From NCBI GenBank assembly GCA_013396755.1, contig VWZF01006088.1, positions 1 to 64,000 of the forward strand: a DNA stretch of 64,000 bases. The letters run 5' to 3'. The stretch comes from Sclerurus mexicanus (Eukaryota; Chordata; Aves; Passeriformes; Furnariidae). The first letter of the stretch is position 1. The number at the start of each line of letters is the position of its first letter. Position numbers and translations under genes: made by a program. Of this stretch, positions 25,589-37,100 are shown piece after piece. A model generated the notes under the pieces. The model saw only the letters and a program-made list of their open reading frames with translations, did no database searches and was not told where the DNA came from.

Positions 25589-25594
25589 TTTATT
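25589..25594 (-). terminator. AKAP13: Candidate distal AKAP13 poly(A) signal AATAAA
   Basis: TTTATT on the + strand is AATAAA on the minus strand. It is followed on that strand by T/G-rich sequence (TCTGAGTTTTCTGCCTG) within 25-45 nt, as expected of a cleavage site near 25570. Confidence 0.45.
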
Positions 25595-28500
25595 TAGAGG
25601 AAGAATGACTTCACAAGATGTTGATGCTGATAGCTAAAAAGGAAGATAAATAAAAGCTTGTTACAAAACCTAATGGTTTCTGGTAACTTACAGAAAAAAA
25701 TGAAGAATTTTACAGTCAACAACTTGTTCACTTTTTACATAATTACAAATTAACATACAACAATTAGGTTTTACCCTCTTCTTTAAAAATCTTATTTCTC
25801 AACTTTTTTTTTTATGGTTCAACATGAAAATGCAAAGCTTTTTTTTTTTTTAATAAGAAACAAACCAACAGCAGAGGTATATCAGGTTATTGTAATACAC
25901 CTCAATATTCTGGGAATTACTCCAAGTGCATTCCATATTAGTACAAAATAAACACCAGGCTAAACTTTAACCATAGGCGAACTGAACTGGACATAGATTT
26001 TTATTTTTTTTTCTTTTGAGTCAGTGTTTATTATCAATAAAGAAAATAGTAAAAATACTTTAGAGCATGGAAAGGATGGATATCTATAGACAGCTTAAAT
26101 ACATATGAAGCTCTTAGCTGTATGCAAAGCAGTGAATGTTATCCTGTTCCCCCTCCCCCCAAGCAATGGAAGCTGAATATATTTGGGCAAAGCATCAGTG
26201 TCAGTGCAATGCATGTGTAAGGAAAGGGCATGGAGCCCCGGGAATGCAGGTGGGAAGGGAGCTAGCGTTATACTTCCCATCACTGAAGAGCATGAGGTGT
26301 AGAGATTTAGCCAGTTCAGCTTGCCTATCTTTAAAAATTAGCCACATCACCGGATGAAGAGTCATGGATTGCTGCCCCTTCTGGACAAATGAAGTAAGAG
26401 TTATGAGCAGCAGGGGAGTTTTTTACTTAAAAGGGTGCCCTAAATTATGATAAATTCCCAAACCTGGCCAGCAGGCAGAATAATTTCCAGAGTTCTAGTT
26501 AACAAGGAATGTTTTGTGGGATTTTAGCAGATATTCTCCTGTGCCCCCCTGCCCAGTCCTCCCTTGCTCCATACCACAGATATCTTAGACAGCTTCCTTG
26601 GGATTTGGCACCTGAAGAACCACTTCTGACTTGGTAGCATTTGGAAGGACTGGAATTGGGTGTTTCAGCAACAGCTCTGAGATATCTTAGCGACTCAGAG
26701 AAGGTGCAAAGATGATCAGACTCTACGGATGCTCTTGCCTTTGAAAGGCAGTACAAATCTGCACAAGTTCATGGCATTACTGTGCTTCCCAACAGTGGTC
26801 ACATCTCAGGAGGGAAGAGTCCACCCTCAGCAGTGGTGAAAGCTCCTGCCCTGGGAGTGGCACCTGGGAGATCTCCTAGCAGCCTGGACAGTAAATAACT
26901 TGGTGCATGGAAAGGGCCTCACTTCACTTTTTTGGATGTATCCCCCCACATCTCCTTTGCTCTGAGCTTCTCCAAGGAAAAGGAGATGGAGGGCAAACCA
27001 TTGGCAGGACTACTTCCCTACCTGCTGTGAGGAAGGTGATGGTGAAGCTGGCATGGGCTCTCCCAGGGGAGACACCTGAGCCAACAGAAGCCAGATCTCT
27101 TGTCCTGCCACTCAACTCATCTGCAACAGGACTGTAGTCAGATTCATACCCTGGTCTAAAAAATGATACAAGAAGCTTGGCCCTTCCTCCCCTCTTGGGG
27201 TAAACTCAAACCAAACCAGGAATATGCCTACTTGCAGCTCAGATTTTGCTGGGGATGCAGAGGAGGGAGCAATGGCAAAACTGATTGTCTCCAAGTAACC
27301 AAAAATAAAAAGGGACAAGACCAGTTCCATTTAAAGTGCTTTATGGCATCAAACTGACATCAAGTTACACGTTGAGATGATCACTTCATTTAAAAGAAGC
27401 TAAGGCCAACCCCACACAACTCCATCGAGGCTCACACCCTTTGCTACAGCTAATCTCTGTCGCCAGGGGATTCTGACACTCCCAGCTAATACTGACTACT
27501 TCTGTACCTCATTTGAGCCCACCTTCCCACTTTCTCTGGACACTGAAAACACCCGTGTTGGGCAGTGGCAAAGACCAGGCCAAGAAAAGCAAATCTGATT
27601 CCTGCCCTCCATGAAACACCAACACAGACAGGGTCCTCTTCTCCCTCCAACAGCGTGGGCTTTGCACAGACATTTTGGAACATGCTCTGTGTCCCAGGAA
27701 CCCAATGCAAAACAGGGTGGTGTAAGTGTTCCAAACAGGATCAAGGGACTGGCTCTGGGAACCAGACACAGCATCAGGCTGGGCTGAACAAATAACAAGC
27801 TTTCAACAACTTCAGGATAGATGCCAGGCATGGAACGGGAGCAAATGCAATTTTAAGGCCAGGAAGAGGAAAGGCTTTGGTGCTGTAAAGCTGGGACCAG
27901 CAGACAACCCTAGGCAACCTGCAGGGATCAGAGCAGGAATCCGACTCTAGGAACCTATGCCAAGCCCTTCCAAAGAAAACCGAGAGGAGAAAAATAAAAG
28001 GCTAAAGAGATAAAAACAAGCCCTTACCTTCCTAAAGGTGAAAGACAAAGGAAGCAGAGTGGGAGGAAAGGCTTCATTCCAAAAAAGTGAATCATAAGTA
28101 ACAGACATCCTCCAGGGACAAAGGTCTGTCCACCAAAATTTAAAACATAAACAGCTTTGATATACATGATTTCTGGTCAGTGTATTTCTGACTCACACCT
28201 GTGGCTTCTGTCAAAGAACCACAGGGACCTCTGGAGATCACTTAGCAAATACTATTTTCACTTAGGGCACTGAATGCTCTTTTTGATTTGCTCAGGTCAG
28301 GAGAGATAGTGAAGCCAGGCAGAGGCTCAGCCCTACTGCCCTGGGTCTGCCTTTCTCGGAGCCATGAGACATTCCTGTGTCATGAATTCAAGATGTGTTG
28401 GGACTGGGGAAAAGACAGTGGGATAAAATGAAAAACTCATAGTGGCAAAGGCTGTTCCAGACAGAGAGGAACTCTCAGACATACTGGGGCCCAGATCTCT

Positions 28501-29040
28501 GTTCACACAACAGTAAATGAGCCACACACTGCTTTGGTTTCCAAAAATTTCAGCTTGGCACATTCATGCTTGTAGATGTATAAATAATAGGGCAGAAGTT
28601 ATTTTCTGAAATTGGTGGTTTTCTTATGAAAAAGGTAACACCACACCATCAGCACACGTCTCCTTCAGCTCCCCTTGGGTTCAGGAGAGGAGCATCCTCC
28701 ACCTCCCTGGAGAAGCGACTGGACCCTCACATCACTGCAAGGCACTTCATGCTTTGCTTTCTCCTTTGTCTCCAAAAGAAAAAAGAAAACCTAACCAAAA
28801 TATTTAAACAAGAAAACTAACTGATAAGAGGAGCCTTGTCTGAAGTCACTGTGTCTTTTTTTTGTTTGTTTTTTTGCCTAAAGATGCTCTGCCTTAAAGA
28901 AAGCTCTCAGTTGAAACTGTGTAACTCCGGGCATGGCATGAGCTGCAAAGCAGCACTGCACAAAGCCTGGTTTTGTAGGAACCAGGGAGAAGAATATTTG
29001 GTTTACCAAACTTTTGGTAAGAAAACAAAACATAACAGAA

Positions 29041-29290
29041 AAAAAAAAAAAAGGGAGGAAAGAGAAAAAACCCAAACCATCCCCCAAACAAAAGCAAAAA
29101 GCAATAAAAAAATAAAACAAAGTAAACTCCTTTTAAAAAAGAACTCTTTCAAATAAACAGAAAGATAAATATTTTTGCAAGCCCTGCTTGCAATTAAGAA
29201 AAAGCACCAAATAATATTAAAAAAATCAAAATACAAATACATTTTAAACCTTTTTCCTTTCTTCCTCTTCTTTTTTTTTTTAGCCTTAAT
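29041..29290. repeat. AKAP13: A-rich low-complexity block in AKAP13 3' UTR
   Basis: On the + strand there is an A run at about 29039-29052, then A-rich sequence, then a T run at about 29271-29281. This makes U-rich and A-rich tracts in the AKAP13 transcript. No transposon body is recognisable between them. Confidence 0.6.
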
Positions 29291-30700
29291 AGCGTAGAGA
29301 GCTTCAAAAACAAGCAGGCACTTGAGGGTTCCTGCACTGACCAAGACAGCCCAGCCTAAGCATCTACCTCACCATCAATGCTGCGGATACTCATCAGCAC
29401 TAACTCTGAAAACTGCTGTGGGTTACCAGCTCATGAGAAGCCAGAGAACAAATTGAAATCAAACAGTACAAGAAGAGAAATGGTTTGTTATTTTAAAGAG
29501 AAAAAAACCTTAGGAAAGGAAATATACTTGACAGCTTCAAACTCTGAGCAAACCCTTGAGCTATTTTGAAGCTGGTGGCATCTTGTAACCATTTACAAAT
29601 CCACTTGGTTAGTTCTCCTGAGAGGGTTTGGAAGAACAATAATTTTGGAGAAAAAGTCGGCTCGCTGCATGTCTCTTCCCCTGCTGAACACATCCCTGTA
29701 TTCCACAGCTGCACAAACACCTCGCAGCTGGCACAGGGGGAGCTGCTCTCAGAGCTTCTCCTCCTGCTGAAGACAACACAGGGATGCACAGGCACTTTCA
29801 TCCTGGCGCCCACGGTGATCTGCCACGCTGGACCTTTGGACCTGTCCCACAGTGGTTTTGTCCATGAGAACATTTTTCTCCCCAGAAATGGTTACCAAGT
29901 GCATGGTATTGTACGGCCATCTCTGGAGTTCACTCTGCTCACAGCACACAGCCCCCTGACCCACAATGTCTCACTGAAGTGCTCTGAGACTGCTGTTGTC
30001 TCATTCTGCCTTAGAAAGGAGCAAGGGAAGCTGACAAAATCCAGGGAAACAGAAGCCCAGTGGTAACAGAAAAAGCAGGCTAAAAAAATTTACAAGTAAC
30101 AGAACAAAGGTCCCTAAAAGCAGATTTTTAGCCTTCCCTCCAGTAAGTCATTAGGCTTGTATGGGGATATCAGATACAACTGGAGAACTGTATTCCAGCA
30201 AAAAAAGATAACCTTTGCTTTGGGAAGGAGGGAGCTGGAGCTCAAAGTGATCATGAGAAAAAGTGTTGTTTAGAGTTGTTCCCACTTGAACACTGTCTGT
30301 TCTGGCTCCCTGGGATTGCCTTACCACCCTACCAAATTTGTCTTTTCTGCTCTATTTTAAATCTACAGAAACACATTCTGCTTGGCTCTGGAAAGAGTTT
30401 GGCATTTGAATCCTCTGCCCCATGGAAATCTTTCAGAATAACTTTAAATTTTATTTTTTTTCCCCTCTGAGTTGTTTTTTAATGCTGTTACTGCTTCCTG
30501 GTATAAGGTACCTTTCTGAAACCAGTCCATGTATCATGAGCACAAGAGGGGCGTGCAGGTCACTGGTTTAACAATTGGAGCAGTAAGGGCAAGATATTTA
30601 ATATCTACACGCTCCCTGAAAGTCATCAGGTATCATCTATCCCCATGGGCCAACCTTGGCTGTAAGCATATCCCAGTGGATACACAGATACACATATGTA

Positions 30701-30708
30701 TATATACA
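30701..30708 (-). promoter_or_regulatory. AKAP13: Pumilio response element TGTATATA in AKAP13 3' UTR
   Basis: TATATACA on the + strand gives UGUAUAUA in the AKAP13 mRNA, a perfect match to the PUM consensus UGUANAUA. It lies about 420 nt after the stop codon, inside a TA-rich stretch, so a chance match is quite possible. Confidence 0.35.
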
Positions 30709-31124
30709 CTATATCTATATATGCCAGTGTGTACGCACCATTTGCAGAGTCCTAATCTTTTGCTAAATGCTTGGTTTTGGTTATGTTCCCCAGAAAAGGG
30801 GAATCTGAAGGCACAGACCCCTTAAGGCTATGTTCTCTCATCCTTTAGCAGTAAGAAGAGACCGAAACCGTCTACCCCAATCCATTTAACCCTAGGTTTG
30901 CACAGAGAGATGGCACTATTTGCTGTGCAGGCAGCCTCTGCGCTGAGAATTCACGCAAAACCACCGGAGAGAGGCCCTTATCCACCACTGAACAGACTTC
31001 ATAACATGTTTTATTTAAAACCTCCAGACGCTTGTCCAGCGCAGGCACCGGCCACGTGCGGTGTAACAGGCAGGGGGATGTCCACGGTGCCAGCGCCACG
31101 AGCGACCACTGCAACAGTCTGTGC

Positions 31125-31174
31125 TCAGCAGAAGATCTCCTCACCCTCCGGAGGTGCTTCTGACGAGTGGGAAT
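31125..31174 (-). CDS. AKAP13: AKAP13 last coding exon (C-terminus EEIFC)
   Basis: The acceptor is GTGCTGCAG. The exon completes a split Asp codon (G|AT), then reads SHSSEAPPEGEEIFC and TGA at 31127-31125. The ending GEEIFC is, as I recall, the same as in human AKAP13, which settles the gene identity and the end of the frame. The exon continues into the 3' UTR. Confidence 0.93.
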
Positions 31175-34100
31175 CTGCAGCACAAAAACCGACAGGTGGG
31201 AATCACTATGGGAACACAGGGATACAGCAGGCAGAGCAGAAATCCTGTTGTTTGCCAAATCCACTGGACCCCTTAAAAGATGTTCAGTTCCCTGAGCTAC
31301 TATGAAATCACAACTTGTAAAAGGTGAGCTTCCCTGTGCAGAAGCTGGAAAACATCAGTGAGTTAACATGGATAAATCTGGTCAACTGAGGGCGTGTGAT
31401 CAAATTTCATGTGGGTCAGAGGTTTGAGGTGCAGATCTGAGTCCTAAGGGGATGCAAAACTACCAGAGGAAAAAAATGCCTTTTTTTTTTTTTTTCAGAT
31501 TAAGAGGTAAGATAGACCAGCTTGAGGGGAGGGAGAGGCCACCAGAAGGGTTGTGGGTATCACTTACAAACTACCACAGAGCTAAAGCAGACATCAATGC
31601 CTCAGGAGCTGCAACAGCCAGGAGCACCCCAGCAACAGCTCCTGAAAGCACAGACAGTAAAGCAGGACGTTTTCCTCCTCGGAACAGAGCATGTTGAAAA
31701 ATAAATAGAGAATCCAGCCCATGGGAGCTGCTCAGAATGCAACAGGGAAGGGGAGAAACAATGAGCAGTGTGGCCCTCTGACAACCCCACGGACTATGCA
31801 AAAGGCAGAAAAGGCCACAGAAGATCACTTCAAGCTGGGAACTCTTCTCATCACAGCTGATCTTCTCCATTCCTGTGTTACCATCCACATTTAAAGCTGG
31901 ATTTTGTGGCTTCCACAACTTCACTGGCTGAATTGTAGCAGCCAGCTCACCAACCCTGAAAACAAACCTGTGACCTCCCCTGACACTCACCAGACTGCTG
32001 GGAGCGATGTCCCCTGCCCTTTTTCTTCTTTTCCTTCTTCTCCTTTGGTTTGGCTAAACTGAAGAGGCGAGTAGGCATCTGGGTCTGTTCCTCAGCTGCC
32101 TTGTTAGTCTGGTTTGTTGTGCTAAGCAAATGGAAAGTGCTTTTCTCTTTGTGTGTCCTTGAAAGACTGTTCCTTTTTGGGGAGACAGACAGTTCTGCAT
32201 CCAAGTGCCCTTGTTTAGGAAAGGAAGGGCTCTTCTGCTTGGAGGATTCATCAATGCTGGACTGGGAGGACACTCTTGCAAGTTTCTCATGCAGATTTGA
32301 AACCTATAAAGGAAAAGTGTTTTATGAAAGAGGCAACAGAGAACCTGGATAGGAAAGGTGTGTCCCAGAGCACTCATAGAGACAAAGATTGTTCTCATGA
32401 ACATCCAGCCCATTCATCAGCTAAAACGTTGTCCCAATCTAAGCAAAGCAAAGAGAGAAAAGCCCTATCTGTTTAAGATGCAAAAATGATGCATATAAAG
32501 AGTAATACTCCACTATCTTTTGCTCCTACATGTACTATGCTATGTATCAACACCAAGGGCAAATATTCCTTAAGATCTCAGTACCAAGACTCACCCTGCA
32601 TCATTTGCACACACAGATGGTGGCAGGAGGCCAAGGAACAGTGTGCCTCTCTGGGAGGGGAACGCCAGCACACCAGAGCAGCATGTGTCAAAGGAAGCCT
32701 TCCCAAGCAAAAGATGAAAGTAAAAACATTTTTCCTGATTTTTTTCTTTCCTAACGGCTGTCTCAGGATGTAATTGAGCTTGCACATTCAAAGGGAAGAT
32801 CAAAACAACAGCCCAACAAAGTCTCACTGAACCCTCTATTAATAGCTCTGCAATGTCAGTAAGCACCTGCCTTGAAAAGGTGCTTCCTTCTCCTAAATCC
32901 CTTAAGCCTTGCAGGCATTTTACCTCTCAGCCTCTCCCATAGCATCCATGCCCCTCACATGCCTATGTGTGCTTGATGCTGCAACAGCTTCACTGGCTGC
33001 CTGGAAAACTTCTGGCTTGATCAGGAACTGGGTGGGAGGGAGCAGGCCCTCCTCTGGTGATTAGCTTTTCAGAGCTCACTGCTCAGCTCCCAAATTAGTC
33101 CATTCAGGCACCAAAATCATTTCCATTCCACAATCCAACATTTATAAACTAATTTTGCTACAGCTCTAAGCTAATTACAGTCAGAATTAGTGAGTTACAA
33201 ACAAACAAATGATCAACAGGCTTAAGGATGAAATTCAGCCCATGTTTTGCCAACGATGTTTGCTCTCCTCCACCAGAATGCTGCACAGTTATAAAGAAAT
33301 AAACCCCAGTTTGCTGAAAAAGGCACAGAGAAGGAGCTGTGTGTGGGCTTTTCTTTGTGCTTGTGGGCAGCCAGGCACCAGAAACCTCTTGCAGCAGAGC
33401 TGGGGACCTTTGCAGACCGAACCACAACTGGACTGCAGGTGCCCAGTCTCTTCAGGACAGGGGCAATGCCCATCTCTTTTCTAGATACTGAGAATGCTTT
33501 TGGAGATGGATGGCATGCAAACAGCCCGGCCCTGCAGTTATCAACCTCCAAAGAGGCTTTTGTGACAGCTGGAGGGTGCTGGTAACCCACACACTCAGGC
33601 TGTTCCAGAGAAGGATGTCTCCTTTTGCCTGACCACTCCCAGAGCTCAGCCCTCACAGGGTGAAGGCAGACCTCTTGGGATTACCCAGGACATTTTCTCT
33701 GGGAGCCAGACACCTCCTCTCTGCCATCCCCCAACACACGGCACATGGAAGTGGGCAGAACTCAGGCTGTTGTAACCCCCCACAGCTCAGCACTGGCCAG
33801 GCACCCCAAATACACCACATTGCACCAACACCAACAGTGCCTCAGCAACTCCAGAGGTGCAAGAAACACAGCCCTGCACAATACGTGCAAGGGAAGAGAC
33901 AGTTTTAAATACCAGGCCCCACATGTCTAGGGCTGAGCTGGCACCTGTCTATCCCTGCAGGCATGCAGCTGGCCCAGGGGTTGGCTGGGAGCTCCCTGCA
34001 GGGCTCGGCTTCCCTGGGAGCTTGGCCATTGGCATCTCTTACCTGGTTGTGGTCAGGCTCCTGCCGCATTTGACTTAATCGCTCCGCAAACTGCACCTTC

Positions 34101-37100
34101 TCCCTCTCCAGCTGCTTCTGCGCCGTGCGAAGCCTCTCCAGGTCGAGCTGGTAGGCAGCCTTCTTCACCTGTAGCTCCTCTCGTTCTCGCTCCAGCTCCT
34201 GCCACCCTCTCTGGACCTGCTCCTCACGCTGGGCCAGGTGGGCCTCCTGCTCCGCTAGTTCCTTCTCCCGGACTTCCCACTCCTTCTCTCTCCTCCGCCT
34301 CTCCTCCTGGTGCTGTGTCTGTTGCTTCTTCAGGTTGGCCAGCTCCTGGCGCTGCTTCTCCAGGTTGCGCTGCTTCTCCTGCTCCAGCAGCGAGGTTGGC
34401 CGGAAGAAGCTTCGGGTCAGAGCCCTCTCGCTCAGAGCCAGCTTCTGGTCCTCAATGTAGGTGTCCTGCTGCAGCACGACGCCCTAGGAGAGAGGGGACA
34501 GAAATCACTACAGCATCCCCTCCAGGAGGAGAGGCCCATCCCTGAAAACCTCATGATGCTGTACTGAACCCCTTTTTCTCCCACCAAGCTCACAGCGCAG
34601 CACTGCTGCCTTACAGCTAAGCTACCAGAGGATGCTGGCAAAGCATCTCCCCAGCAGCATCCCAAATTCAGGTGAGCACTGGTTCCCTTAGGCAGCAGCT
34701 CACTCCCACACCTGGCTGGCATGCTGCCTGCAAGCTGGCTGGGGGGATCCAGCCATGCAGGGATGTGACAGGCAGAGGAGAAGGGCAGACAGGGGATGAT
34801 GCGCGATTGGCAGCTCGTGCAAGCAGCAAGCAGAAGCGGGATGGAGGGCTAAGCCTACCTGCAAAGCACTGAGCAGCTTATGGAGGCTGGTAATGGTTTG
34901 GAGTACCTGCTGCGAAAAAACAAAAGTGTTGCTATTAGATCTCACTCGGTGATGGGGTAGGTGTACAGCACCCTCCTGTCCTCTGTGACCCACCATGGGT
35001 CTGACAAAGCTGTATGGCCATCCCTCTGCACCCTCTCCTTGTCCTCACTCTTCTCCTGCAATGACTGCATCATCCTCAGTACATCAATACATCCCTTGGA
35101 CATCTCCCAGAGGTTCCTGGCATCACCTTCCTGCCTTCCCTGTCAGTGCAGCAGGGCAAAAAACATCTACAGAGGCACCTTGTGGTACAGACTTCATGGG
35201 AAGTCCCAGTTTGTCACTGCAAATGATCTCCCACTGCATCAGCTTGCTCAAGAACAAGCAGAGTAACTGGGATGAATCCCAACAGTTCACTTAAAAATTT
35301 CAGGAAAAGAACTTAAAGGGGCTAAAAAAATCAGAAATCTTAAAGTGAATGTGGACTATTTGCACTCTTCTCCCCCAGCTGACCCATACAAGTTCCATTG
35401 CCATTAGAGAGAAAAGCTGTACTACAGCAGGTACACAAGAGCAGCAGGTGTGTTCTTGGAGGCTCACCGAAAATACAGGTAAATGCAAACACCTCATGCA
35501 TCAATACAGAGCAACCTACTTTGGAGTGATGCCCTATCCCCAAATTTAGCCTAGCTAAAATTTTCTCTGAATCACTTATATCCTAGAATTATTTTAAGAA
35601 GAAAAAACACTGCAGTATTTGCAGCAGTAGTGTGATAGCCAGTATTAAGAGAAGTGCTTCTCATTGTGTCATTAATGCTAATTGGGAGTTATGAATGTGT
35701 ATCAAAGGGAGAATAGAAATCTAATTGCCCCAATTGACTGCACCTGCAACATAAAATTAAACTCTCTCTGTCTGCAGATGCACAATAAATACAGCCCTGC
35801 GCATCCTGGTGGTAATTAACCCTTGCTGCCTGTAATCAGCACATATCATGCTGCTGGCAAGCAGATGACAATCAGCAAATTCCCTGTCTGAACATCCAAG
35901 GTTAAACAAATAAATGACACAGTGGGTTCATCTTAATGTATTTAAAAGTCTAGATGTGCTTCAGCAAATGAAATGGGTTTTCTTCTACATTATCACTTAC
36001 TGAGACAAATTCACTTGCCACTTAAAAGAAGGAAACAGCTGAGAAACAAAATCAATTCTTACCTCGTTATTCCTTTTCAACATGAACATCAGATTAGCAT
36101 TTCCACCCTATGACAAGATAACAAATTTAATATGAGGACAATCAGAAATCACAGCAAATGCAATTAGCTGAACTAATGACGTACCCCTTAAACACCCCCT
36201 CCACCTTTCATTCTAGGAGAATTCATGCACTGTTTTTTAGGCAAGTTAAAAGCATATACAATAAAATGTTAATTAGGTGACATTTTGTAGTTATGTGACG
36301 GATTGATCCCCAGCAAGAATAGGTGCACGGTTATAGCTGACCTTATAATTTCAATAATGATGCATAATTAAACACATGCTTTGGCTGTTCTGCAGACAGA
36401 TGGTAGATAACCTGTGCCACCAAGGAATAAAACTGATTTGCAGTAGTTTTCAAGTCAGGATTTTAGCTACAGTAATTTTGGTTGCATACTTCCAATTTTA
36501 TTTTATTTTTAACTTACTAGGACATATCTAACTGTCAAGAAATTTAGCCACTTTTCAAGACTGGAATTGTCACTCTTTTGAGATCTGAACTCACTGGCAG
36601 CAGACAGATAAACCAAGCTATACCTTCTTTAAAATGCTGTCTGATTCTGTTCTTCGAAGGTCCTGAGCATCGTCGCCTTCATCTTTTGCTCCACCTAAAG
36701 GAGGAAGCCAGCAGTGACATTGGTTATTCAACATCCTAAACCATAGATGAACTTGCTAAAGGCTGAGAAATTTAATAGAGGAAACTCACATGTTTCAGAA
36801 AAGGGGACACAGAGCTCTCAACACTTTAACTAAATGCATTCGCTCCCTAAATATACGGAACACGTCAGCACTACCAGAAAAAGTGGATGTGAATTTAGAT
36901 TAAGACTGACTTTGGTTTCAGAGAATGTGCTGATAAATTCAGCACACAGCTATCAATTGGTGCTCTGTCTAGCCCCCGCACTGCCATCTACTACCACAGA
37001 ATACTTGCTGAGAAGACATAAGGCAGAGTAAGAGCAGATGGAGGATGATAACAGAATCATATCAGGGTATATTACTGCAGGTATAGTTTCAATGCCTCTC

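Larger units (their letters stand above)
25570..31124 (-). other. AKAP13: AKAP13 3' UTR (inferred extent)
   Basis: Downstream (to the left) of the AKAP13 stop codon, 5.5 kb of AT-rich sequence with poly(A)/poly(T) runs continues to a minus-strand AATAAA at 25589-25594. Beyond that, composition changes and CR1 copies appear. A 3' UTR of several kilobases fits what I recall of mammalian AKAP13 mRNA. Minus-strand AATAAA hexamers near 26000 and 26027 may give a shorter form. Open frames inside are chance frames. One perfect Pumilio-type octamer lies at 30701-30708. Confidence 0.6.

Noticed and set aside
29565..30066. + strand 166-codon frame inside the AKAP13 3' UTR
   Set aside because: Antisense to a UTR, no promoter or domain features. 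Overlaps minus-strand frames of similar length.
31947..31990. Continuation of the AKAP13 tail frame past 31991 (GECQG...)
   Set aside because: This is read-through into the intron past a clear GTGAGTG donor. Splicing to 31174 restores the conserved EEIFC terminus.
33905..34042. Extension of the coiled-coil frame beyond 34043
   Set aside because: Intron read-through beyond the GTAAGA donor. The conserved frame resumes at 32303.
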